NCBI GenBank assembly: GCA_902796875.1
Contig: CADBQT010000162.1
Span: 1 to 10,041 of the forward strand
Direction: 5' to 3'
Source of the DNA: an uncultured Eubacteriales bacterium
GTDB taxonomy: Bacteria; Bacillota; Clostridia; Peptostreptococcales; Anaerovoracaceae
DNA: 10,041 bases
Both the position numbers and the translations under genes were made by a program. Under the pieces are notes generated by a model, which worked only from the letters and a program-made list of their open reading frames with translations, made no database searches and was not told where the DNA came from. Of the stretch, positions 1-6,727 are shown piece after piece; positions within the stretch are counted from its first letter, which is position 1, and each line of letters begins with the position of its first letter.

Positions 1-14
1 ACTGGCAAAAATTG

Positions 15-20
15 TATAAT
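15..20 (+). promoter_or_regulatory. Probable -10 box of the adhesin gene
   Basis: A perfect TATAAT lies at the left edge of the window. The matching -35 element would fall before base 1, so only half of the promoter can be seen. Transcription would begin near bases 26-28. That makes the ATG at 29 almost leaderless and favours the in-frame ATGs at 71 or 74, which follow a purine-rich ribosome binding site at 55-66 (AAAGGAAAGGGA). Confidence 0.5.
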
Positions 21-70
21 CCCAGAAAATGGAAATTCATGGAAAGGCAAGAAGAAAGGAAAGGGATCAG

Positions 71-3000
71 ATGATGGAAGGGAAAAGGAATAAGAGGGGG
101 ATACTGGGGCGGCTGTTGCTTTTGCTCCTGGTGGCAGGACTGATGGGGGCGGGCCCGGGAGGCGGGGAGGTCTCCGAGGCAGCGACGACGGTGCCCTATA
201 CGGTGAGCTCGGCCAGCGCCTGCATCAAGTTCAACGTATCCTCCATGGGCCTGGTGGGGACATGCTGTCAGCCGGGAGTGGACGCGAAGAGAGGCAGCGC
301 CCGGCTGATCCGCCTGTCCAACACGTCGGACTACGCCAAGGTAGCCTGGTACTTCGGGGTGCGCAAAGGCTGGGATAAGAAGAGTGTGAAGTCCAAGGAG
401 ATGAAATATCTGATGGTCATGATGCACACCATATCCAAGCCCAGCACGCTGAAGTACTGGAGCAGCAGCACACAGAAAAAGGTAAGGGGGTGGATCTCGG
501 AAGCCCGCTCCAAGGCCAGGGTACCGGACACCTTCGTGATCTACAAGGCAGATCCGACCAACAGCAGCCAGGACTTTGTGGCGTGGAAGGATACCAAACC
601 CATCCGGCTGACCCTTAAGAAGACCAGCACCGGCGCGGCGATCTCCAATCTGGGAAAGTACAATTTCACCGGGATCAAGTATCAGGTCTACAAGTCGGAC
701 AGGAAGACCAAGGTGGGTGTGCTCACCTGCAAGGCCAACGGTCTGACCAATACCCTGACCGGGCTGGCTCAGGGGACGTACTGCGCCAAAGAGATCGCCA
801 CTAACAGATACTATGTGAAGTCGGACAAGTGGCTCTCCGTGACGGTAAAGGAAGGCGGGCTGGGGACGTTCAGCGCCAAGGACGCTCCGGTCAAAGGGCG
901 GATCAAACTGTCCAAGGGTAGCACGGATCAGAATGCGGTGAAGGCGGGATACAGTTTCAAGGGGATCCAGTACAAGGTCTACGCATCCAAGTCCACAGGC
1001 AGCAAGGTCCTGGCCACCCTCACCCTGGATGCCAAAGGCGTGTCCAACGTCTCCGGGGACCTGCCCATCGGCAAGTGGTACCTGCGGGAGAGCAAGACCA
1101 ACGGGTCCTTCAAACTGAGCACGTCCTGGTATACGGCCTCGGTGTCCGCCGGGAAGACCACAGTTCTGCCGGCCTCCACCGTAAAGGATACCCCGGTGCC
1201 GGGAACGGTGAAGCTGGTAAAGACCATTAAGAACGGCAACGCCACCAGCAAGAAGTTTACCTTTGTTCTGACGAACACGAAGAACGGCTCGGTGAAGTAC
1301 TCGGTGGAGGTGCCGGGAAACGGCAAGGAAGTGACCAAAACCATCCCGGCGGGGACCTACACGGTAACGGAAAAGCTGCCGGCGGGAAGCGGCTACGTGG
1401 ATGAGACGGGAAAGCAGACCGTCACCGTCAGCGTGGGCAAGACGACGACGATCAGACGAGTGAACCGGGTGCCGGATCAGCCGACCACGGCGCCGCCGAA
1501 AAAGTCGGAGCCGCCGGAAGAAAAGAAACCGGCCCTGACCCTGGTGAAGCGGACCGATGACGGAGGCACCGCCGGAGGATTCACCTTCAAGGTAACGGGG
1601 GTCTGTCGAAATGGCGGAACGCTGACGACGGCGGACGTAGTAAAAGCGGTTTCGCCTCAGGTGACCATTAATGAGTATGCGGACCGGTACAAAATAGGAA
1701 GCTGGACCGTGGATGCGGGGGACCTGGAGAAGATCAACCAGGCCGCCCGGGACAGGAAACTGGGGGAATACACCCTGGGGCTGACCAACCGGGCGACGGC
1801 GGATGACGGGGCCGGTAGCGGATCGGCGAGCAGCGTCGGCGGGAACGAAACTCTGGCGGATCTGGAGATCCGGGCAGAGGTGAAAGTGAAGCTGGAAGAA
1901 CAGGTCCGAAACGAAGCGACGGGAGCCTATACCGCCAAGGCCACGGCAGCAGAAACCGATACGGAGGAAGAGAAAGGCTATAGTATCCGGTTCGGCCACC
2001 TGGTGTGGCAGGGAGCTTCGACCACATACCGGGATCCGGAAACGGGAGACCTCTATTCCATGATCACCACCGATGAACACGGTCAGGGTCACTGGGGCAG
2101 CCAGAACGCGTCGGCGATCCCCCTGGATCACCCGGGCACATATACAGTGGAAGAGATACTGACGGAAGAGCAGAAGGGAAGATACGATGTTCCGGAGCCT
2201 CAGACCAAAGAAGTCCGGGAGGGAGAGACCGGAGAGGTGGATTTTCAGTTCGTGAACCGGGCGAAGCGCACGCCGGTGATGCTGAAGAAGACCAGCCGGG
2301 ACGGTCAGGTCTCCGGCATCGATTTCCGGCTGACGGGAACGGGAACGTCCGGTGAGAAGATCGACGTGACCGCAGCCACGGGAGAGAAAGGAACCATCGA
2401 TTTCGGCGACCTTTATGCCGGCGAATACATCCTGGAAGAAGTGGGCTGGGATCCGGAAAAGTACATGAACACAAGCCCCCTGGAAGGCTATGCCCGGCCG
2501 GCGAAAAAGTTCACCATCACCGGAGAGGAGACGGAACCGGTGGAAGTGGAGTTCGAAAACATCCCTTACGGATCTGTCCTGCTGTCCAAGATCGATGGCA
2601 AGACGGTAGAGTTCCTTCCCGGGGCGGTGTTTCAGATCACCAATGCTTCGACTGGAAAGAAGGAAGCCGTATTCCGCCTGAAGGAAAAGGATGGAGAGAT
2701 CCTGGCGGAGATGAAGGAGAACCCGGGAGAGCTTCTGGCGGAAATGGCTGATGGGGGAGAAAAGGATAAACATACCTACATCCGCCTGTCCAGGCTGATC
2801 GCCGGGGAAGAATATGAGATCCGGGAGATGGAAGCTCCCCACGGGTACGGACTGTCGACGGATCCGGTAAAAGTCAAAGCTTCGGACACGGAGCCGCCCA
2901 AGGTGGTGGTGAAGGACGATCGGTCCAGGATCGGAACGGTAGCAACGGATAAGAAAACGGGAGATCATCTGGCCCTTGCGGAGGAGGAGATCACCATCGT

Positions 3001-4246
3001 GGACCGGATCATCTACCGAAACCTGATCCCGGGAAAGAAGTACCGGGTGGAAGGCCAGCTCATGGACAAGACGGCCTGGATCACCAGCCAGAAGGTGGAG
3101 GATATCGTTCCCGTCACGAACAGCAAAGGTGATCCGGTCATCGCATCTCAGGAGTTCGTGCCGGAAAAGCCCTCCGGAGAGGTGAGCCTGACCTTTACCT
3201 TTGATGGAAAGGACGCCGCTGGCAGAAGCGCAGTGGCCTATGAGAAATTGTATGACGCAGAAGGCCAGGTGGCGGAGCACGAGGAACCTGCCGATGAGGA
3301 CCAGACGGTGAACATCCCTCAGATCAGGACCTCGGCGACAGGGGACGATACGAATATACATATGACTGCCGCCATCGAGAATGGGAAGATCAACGACGTG
3401 GTGGAATACCACGGGCTTATCCCCGGACGAAAGTATGTGCTTCGGGGGACCCTGATGGATAAGGCCACGGGGAAACCGCTGGTGAGCGGCGGCGAGCCGG
3501 TACAAGCGAAAAAGGAATTTACTCCGGAGGCATTGGACGGGCAGGTGACGATCCGGTTCAGCCTGAATGTCGGGGAGCTGGCAGGAACGACGGCCGTTGC
3601 CTTTGAAGAACTGTATCTGGACGGGAGCACGGACAAGGGTTCCACCGGCGAAAAACTGGTGGCGGAGCACCGGAACCTGAAGGACCGGGAGCAGACCGTC
3701 TTCATTCCCGGGATCGCCACCAGGGCGGAGCATCCATCTCGGGACAAGATCGTGGACACGGTGAAATATCAGGGGCTGACGGCGGGAGAGGTCTACGTGA
3801 TGAGCGGGACCCTGATGGACAAGGCCACGGGCACGCCCATCGACGGAGCACGGTCGGACATCCAGTTCACGCCGGAAGCATCCGAAGGAGAGGTGAAAGT
3901 GCCCTTCGAAGTGGATGCCAGGGACCTGGTCGGCCAGGGGATCGATCATGTGGTCGTTTTCGAGAAATGCTATCTGTTCCAGGACATCCCGGGACAAAAG
4001 ACCGGACGGGCCATCGAGATCGCAAATCACGAGGACCTGACGGACAAAGATCAGACGGTCCGCCTTACGGCGCCGGATGTCCCCGTAGTGCCTGAGGGAA
4101 AGACCACCCCGAGGCCAAGACCGGGAACGGGGGATGATGCCAGCCTGAAACTGGCCCTGGCATTGGCCGGACTGAGTGTTGCCGGGATTGCCTTTGCCTT
4201 TGCGGGAAGAGGGCGAAAGAGGATCAGGAGATCAGCGGGAGAATGA
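71..4246 (+). CDS. Wall-anchored multidomain surface protein (SpaA/Cna-B domains plus T-Q ester/VaFE repeats)
   Basis: This is a secreted, sortase-type surface protein, probably an adhesin or pilin-like stalk. Residues are counted from the ATG at 71, chosen because AAAGGAAAGGGA precedes it; an in-frame ATG at 29 would add 14 residues but has no ribosome binding site. A basic start and Leu-rich core form a signal peptide ending near residue 38. Residues 39-175 form a domain with Cys65-Cys66 and His119 resembling N-terminal thioester-type domains of clostridial adhesins, though the usual Gln partner is not evident. SpaA/Cna-B-like beta domains follow at about 176-271, 276-374, 378-466, 488-730 (enlarged), 733-830 and 834-945, with a Pro/Lys/Glu-rich linker at 468-487. 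Three T-Q ester/VaFE repeats occupy about 954-1332. The C-terminus has RPGTGD (1350-1355), a hydrophobic helix (about 1359-1379) and a basic tail. Domain-level assignment is firm; the ligand is unknown. No sortase gene is in the window. Confidence 0.93.
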   Translation: MMEGKRNKRGILGRLLLLLLVAGLMGAGPGGGEVSEAATTVPYTVSSASACIKFNVSSMGLVGTCCQPGVDAKRGSARLIRLSNTSDYAKVAWYFGVRKGWDKKSVKSKEMKYLMVMMHTISKPSTLKYWSSSTQKKVRGWISEARSKARVPDTFVIYKADPTNSSQDFVAWKDTKPIRLTLKKTSTGAAISNLGKYNFTGIKYQVYKSDRKTKVGVLTCKANGLTNTLTGLAQGTYCAKEIATNRYYVKSDKWLSVTVKEGGLGTFSAKDAPVKGRIKLSKGSTDQNAVKAGYSFKGIQYKVYASKSTGSKVLATLTLDAKGVSNVSGDLPIGKWYLRESKTNGSFKLSTSWYTASVSAGKTTVLPASTVKDTPVPGTVKLVKTIKNGNATSKKFTFVLTNTKNGSVKYSVEVPGNGKEVTKTIPAGTYTVTEKLPAGSGYVDETGKQTVTVSVGKTTTIRRVNRVPDQPTTAPPKKSEPPEEKKPALTLVKRTDDGGTAGGFTFKVTGVCRNGGTLTTADVVKAVSPQVTINEYADRYKIGSWTVDAGDLEKINQAARDRKLGEYTLGLTNRATADDGAGSGSASSVGGNETLADLEIRAEVKVKLEEQVRNEATGAYTAKATAAETDTEEEKGYSIRFGHLVWQGASTTYRDPETGDLYSMITTDEHGQGHWGSQNASAIPLDHPGTYTVEEILTEEQKGRYDVPEPQTKEVREGETGEVDFQFVNRAKRTPVMLKKTSRDGQVSGIDFRLTGTGTSGEKIDVTAATGEKGTIDFGDLYAGEYILEEVGWDPEKYMNTSPLEGYARPAKKFTITGEETEPVEVEFENIPYGSVLLSKIDGKTVEFLPGAVFQITNASTGKKEAVFRLKEKDGEILAEMKENPGELLAEMADGGEKDKHTYIRLSRLIAGEEYEIREMEAPHGYGLSTDPVKVKASDTEPPKVVVKDDRSRIGTVATDKKTGDHLALAEEEITIVDRIIYRNLIPGKKYRVEGQLMDKTAWITSQKVEDIVPVTNSKGDPVIASQEFVPEKPSGEVSLTFTFDGKDAAGRSAVAYEKLYDAEGQVAEHEEPADEDQTVNIPQIRTSATGDDTNIHMTAAIENGKINDVVEYHGLIPGRKYVLRGTLMDKATGKPLVSGGEPVQAKKEFTPEALDGQVTIRFSLNVGELAGTTAVAFEELYLDGSTDKGSTGEKLVAEHRNLKDREQTVFIPGIATRAEHPSRDKIVDTVKYQGLTAGEVYVMSGTLMDKATGTPIDGARSDIQFTPEASEGEVKVPFEVDARDLVGQGIDHVVVFEKCYLFQDIPGQKTGRAIEIANHEDLTDKDQTVRLTAPDVPVVPEGKTTPRPRPGTGDDASLKLALALAGLSVAGIAFAFAGRGRKRIRRSAGE
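2930..4066 (+). repeat. Three tandem T-Q ester (VaFE) protein repeats
   Basis: Three divergent repeats of about 120-130 residues are encoded in tandem at 2930-3319, 3323-3709 and 3713-4066. Each begins with I-x-T, contains a segment ending in LMDK, carries the VaFE signature (VAYE, VAFE, VVFE) and ends with (D/E)QTV. In this family (T-Q ester bond-containing domain) an intramolecular ester bond between a Thr of the first strand and a Gln of the last strand stiffens the stalk. Candidate pairs, numbered from the ATG at 71, are T956/Q1078, T1087/Q1208 and T1217/Q1328. The pairing is inferred from the family pattern. The DNA copies are too diverged to be a recent duplication. Confidence 0.85.
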
Positions 4247-4748
4247 CGTAGAAGCCGATAACGCCGCAGAGGACGCCGGCCAGAGCGCCGGTGACCACAT
4301 CCCGGACGAAATGGACCCCGCCGATGACACGGCCAAAGGCCAGACTGCAGCCGGCCAGACCGATGAGGATACCAGCCACGGGCTGGATGTAAAACACCGT
4401 GGTGGCGATGAGGAACATACAGAAGATATGGCGACTGGGCAGGGAATGCCCGGTCGTCTTCTTGTCGATCACCGGTGGGATGTCGTAGACCTCGTAGGGC
4501 CTGGGGAAATTGATCCAGTGCCGGACCAGGGAAAGGAGGATAAACGATACCCCGGGGATCACGATCACCGGCAGAAGCCGGGGGTCGTGGCGCAGGTACA
4601 GGAGCACCAAAAGAGCCGGATACAGAAGATAGATGCACAGGGTGATGATCCGGTTGAACCATACGATATAGGCTTTCATCAGGGGCATGGAGTTGACCGC
4701 CTGAGAAATGTTGCGATAGGTCTGTTCTTTCATGGTCAGTTTGCTCAC
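4224..4748 (-). CDS. PAP2-family membrane phosphatase
   Basis: This is a small integral membrane protein of the type 2 phosphatidic acid phosphatase superfamily (174 residues), which removes phosphate from lipid phosphates or pyrophosphates such as undecaprenyl pyrophosphate or phosphatidylglycerol phosphate. All three catalytic motifs are visible: R-x6-RP at residues 76-84 (Arg in place of the usual Lys), PSRH at 104-107, and R-x5-H-x3-D at 140-150 (Gly139 in place of the usual Ser). Hydrophobic segments at about 34-52, 57-75, 108-126 and 127-145 with 150-172 fit a compact bundle of about five helices. The GTG at 4748 directly follows the TAA of the upstream dehydrogenase, so translation is probably coupled. 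An ATG at 4733 (codon 6) is an alternative start, and neither has a clear ribosome binding site. The last 23 bases overlap the 3' end of the convergent adhesin gene. The substrate cannot be told from sequence. Confidence 0.88.
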   Translation of the reverse strand: MSKLTMKEQTYRNISQAVNSMPLMKAYIVWFNRIITLCIYLLYPALLVLLYLRHDPRLLPVIVIPGVSFILLSLVRHWINFPRPYEVYDIPPVIDKKTTGHSLPSRHIFCMFLIATTVFYIQPVAGILIGLAGCSLAFGRVIGGVHFVRDVVTGALAGVLCGVIGFYVILPLIS

Positions 4749-5675
4749 TTATTCGAAGGAACGCTCCACCCGGTTCAGGGTCCCGCCTTCGAGCCAGTCG
4801 GTCAGGTTTTCGGCGAGGACGTCGATGACTTTCTGGCGCATCTCCACCGGGCACCAGGCGATGTGGGGAGTGATGATGCAGTTGTCCAGGCCGATGAGGG
4901 GGTTATCCTGAGCCGGCGGCTCGGTGGACAGAACATCCACGGCGGCGCCGGCGAGCTTACCGGACCGAAGGGCGGAGGCCAGAGCCTCCTCATCGATGAG
5001 TCCGCCCCGGGCGGTGTTGATGAGGCAGGCCCCGTCCTTCATTTGGGCGATGAATTCCTCGTTGATCATCTTCGCGTTATCCGTCGTCAACGGGCAGTGG
5101 AGGCTGAGAAAGTCGGATCTCACGGCTGCCTCCCGATCCCGGCTGTAGACGTTGATGGTCATGCCCAGAGTCCGGGCGATCTCCGCCACCCGGCTTCCAA
5201 TGGCGCCGTAACCGATGATGCCCAGGCTTCTTCCCGCCAGAAGGGTCACCGGCTTCTTCCAGTAACAGAAATATTCGCTGGACTGCCACTCGCCGGCCTG
5301 AACGCTGTCGTCGTGCAGGCCTACGTGGTTGGACAGTTCCAGGATCAGAGCGATGGTATGCTGAGACACCGCCTCGGTGGAGTAGGCGGGAATGTTGGTG
5401 ACGGCGATCCCCAGATCTGCTGCGGCTTCCACGTCGATGTTGTTGTAGCCGGTGGCGGTGGAACCGATGTATTTCAGCTTTGGCGCGGCTTCCATCAGTT
5501 CCCGGGTGATGAAGCACTTGCTGGTCATCAGGATCTCACAGTCCCGGATCTTGGCTGGGATCTCATCCTGTTCGGTCCGCTCGTAGACCGTCATCTCATC
5601 GCAAAGCTTCTCCAAAGGTTCCCAGGAGAGATCTCCCGGATTGATCGTATGTCCGTCCAACAGTACGATGTTCAT
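4749..5675 (-). CDS. D-2-hydroxyacid dehydrogenase (glycerate/hydroxypyruvate reductase-like)
   Basis: This is a cytosolic NAD(P)-dependent oxidoreductase interconverting a 2-keto acid and a D-2-hydroxy acid; the N-terminal half most resembles clostridial glycerate dehydrogenases. The protein has 308 residues from the ATG at 5675, which follows GAGGAACGG; the frame stays open further upstream, but that part would span the promoter. The Rossmann loop is GYGAIG (155-160). The catalytic triad is intact: Arg223 in TARGG, Glu252 in STEPP, His271 in TPHIAW. Ser178-Arg179 after the second Rossmann strand might favour NADP(H), which is an inference. The oddity is the segment between this strand and the SDFLSLHCPLT strand, about 15 residues shorter than in relatives. 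The gene is first in a two-gene unit with the PAP2 phosphatase, joined stop to start. Family confidence is high; substrate confidence is low. Confidence 0.9.
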   Translation of the reverse strand: MNIVLLDGHTINPGDLSWEPLEKLCDEMTVYERTEQDEIPAKIRDCEILMTSKCFITRELMEAAPKLKYIGSTATGYNNIDVEAAADLGIAVTNIPAYSTEAVSQHTIALILELSNHVGLHDDSVQAGEWQSSEYFCYWKKPVTLLAGRSLGIIGYGAIGSRVAEIARTLGMTINVYSRDREAAVRSDFLSLHCPLTTDNAKMINEEFIAQMKDGACLINTARGGLIDEEALASALRSGKLAGAAVDVLSTEPPAQDNPLIGLDNCIITPHIAWCPVEMRQKVIDVLAENLTDWLEGGTLNRVERSFE

Positions 5676-5707
5676 GTTCCGTTCCTCGTTTCTACAGTTG
5701 CTGTTTT

Positions 5708-5724
5708 CCGGCAGCTCCCGCCGG
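5708..5724 (-). other. Small GC-rich hairpin in the dehydrogenase mRNA leader
   Basis: CCGGC and GCCGG form a five-base inverted repeat around a seven-base loop, just downstream of the expected start of the minus-strand transcript. No T-run follows, so it is not a terminator. It may only stabilise the 5' end, or may be a chance product of GC-rich sequence. Confidence 0.25.
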
Positions 5725-5735
5725 CCGGTGAGAGT

Positions 5736-5744
5736 ATTATAACA
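5736..5744 (-). promoter_or_regulatory. Extended -10 promoter for the dehydrogenase-PAP2 unit
   Basis: Read on the minus strand this is TGTTATAAT, a perfect -10 hexamer preceded by the TGn extension. I see no good -35 hexamer 16-18 bases upstream, as is common for extended -10 promoters. Transcription would start near 5729, leaving a leader of about 54 bases that ends in the GAGGAACGG ribosome binding site. Confidence 0.6.
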
Positions 5745-5799
5745 CAATCGGCCCGCCCGTAGGATGACCGGATCGTGACCGATAAATAACCAAAAACGG

Positions 5800-5828
5800 T
5801 TGTTAAATGGTGATAACTCGGGCATAAT
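5800..5828 (+). promoter_or_regulatory. Sigma-A type promoter for the HTH-Uma2 gene
   Basis: TTGTTA (5800-5805) and CATAAT (5823-5828) are separated by exactly 17 bases, close to the TTGACA/TATAAT consensus. Transcription would start near 5835, about 26-29 bases before the start codon. The spacer contains GTTA-N8-TAAC (5802-5817), which may be a regulator site. Confidence 0.65.
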
Positions 5829-5849
5829 AACAGGAAAGGATAGAGATAT

Positions 5850-5855
5850 AGGAGG
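5850..5855 (+). promoter_or_regulatory. Consensus ribosome binding site AGGAGG
   Basis: A perfect AGGAGG lies five bases before the GTG at 5861 and eight before the ATG at 5864. Either codon could be used; the spacing slightly favours the ATG. It is the strongest ribosome binding site in the window. Confidence 0.75.
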
Positions 5856-5860
5856 TTAAT

Positions 5861-6712
5861 GTGATGAAGATCAGCGAGATGATCGATAGAAAGAAGGAAC
5901 TGGGGTACACCTTGAAGCAGATCGCGGAACTGTCCGGCGTGCCTTTGGGAACGGTGCAAAAGATCTTCAGCGGTCAGACGAAGTCCCCCCGGTACGATAC
6001 TCTGCGGGCGCTGGAGACCGCACTGAAGCCGGAGGGATCCGGAACTGCAGAGGTGGGCGAGCCCCCGTTTCGTTACGGGGTCGATGGAACTTCCGCAACG
6101 AAAGGCGAGATCGAACCACCACCCTTCCGAGGCAAGAAGCAGGGAGAGTATACGGTGGACGACTACCTGGCCATCCCGGATGAGCGCCGGGTGGAACTGA
6201 TCGACGGGGTCATCTATGACATGACGGCGCCGAGCCCGGTCCATCAGGTGGTCGTTGGATTTATCTTTTCGGAACTCTTCAATTATGTTATGGCCAACAA
6301 GGGAAAGTGCGTGGTTAACGCAGCGCCGACGGATGTCCATCTGGATATGGATGACCGGACCATGGTCCAGCCGGACGTGCTGGTGACCTGCAAGCGGGAA
6401 AAGGTCACCCTGGTCAGAGTGGAGGGCGCACCGGATTTCGTCCTGGAGGTCCTGTCCCCGTCCACACGGAAAAAAGACCTTTACATCAAGGTGAAAAAAT
6501 ACGAAAATGCAGGAGTAAGAGAACTCTGGATCGTCGATCCCAGGGATCGGTGCATCTTCGTCTACGATTTTGAGCACGACGATGTGATCACGCCATACAG
6601 CTTCCGGGATTCGATCCCGGTGAGGATCTTCGACGGGGACCTGGCCATCGACGTCAGGGAACTGTCGGATTACCTGGACGATCTGTTCGGAGATGCCTGG
6701 TGGGAAAGATAG
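5861..6712 (+). CDS. XRE-type HTH fused to Uma2 (DUF820) PD-(D/E)xK nuclease domain
   Basis: The protein has 283 residues. Residues 2-57 form a small helix-turn-helix of the Cro/C1/XRE type (turn region around IAELSGVPLGTVQKIFSG). Residues 58-95 are a flexible Gly/Pro/Glu linker. Residues 96-275 are a Uma2 domain, opening with YTVDDYL and followed by RRVELIDGVIYDM. The putative nuclease residues are Asp172 (QPDVLV), Glu196 (LEVLSPST) and Lys210 or Lys212 before Tyr214, followed by GVRELWIVDP. The catalytic residues look intact, so this is probably not a dead copy. Uma2 proteins are restriction-endonuclease-like, but their biological role is poorly known. The HTH might target the nuclease domain or regulate the gene's own promoter. 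The next gene starts 15 bases after the stop, suggesting cotranscription. Start is GTG 5861 or ATG 5864. Confidence 0.9.
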   Translation: MMKISEMIDRKKELGYTLKQIAELSGVPLGTVQKIFSGQTKSPRYDTLRALETALKPEGSGTAEVGEPPFRYGVDGTSATKGEIEPPPFRGKKQGEYTVDDYLAIPDERRVELIDGVIYDMTAPSPVHQVVVGFIFSELFNYVMANKGKCVVNAAPTDVHLDMDDRTMVQPDVLVTCKREKVTLVRVEGAPDFVLEVLSPSTRKKDLYIKVKKYENAGVRELWIVDPRDRCIFVYDFEHDDVITPYSFRDSIPVRIFDGDLAIDVRELSDYLDDLFGDAWWER

Positions 6713-6727
6713 GATAAGGTAGTAATA

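Noticed and set aside
4176..5762. A 528-codon open frame on the plus strand opposite the PAP2 and dehydrogenase genes
   Set aside because: The translation is a Gly/Asp/Gln/His-rich sequence with no recognisable domain, and the opposite strand carries two clear enzyme families with intact motifs. It is a shadow of GC-rich codon use.
5676..5825. A 50-codon N-terminal extension of the dehydrogenase
   Set aside because: The family starts at MNIVLLDG. The extension would cross the extended -10 promoter and the 5' leader, and a good ribosome binding site precedes the ATG at 5675.
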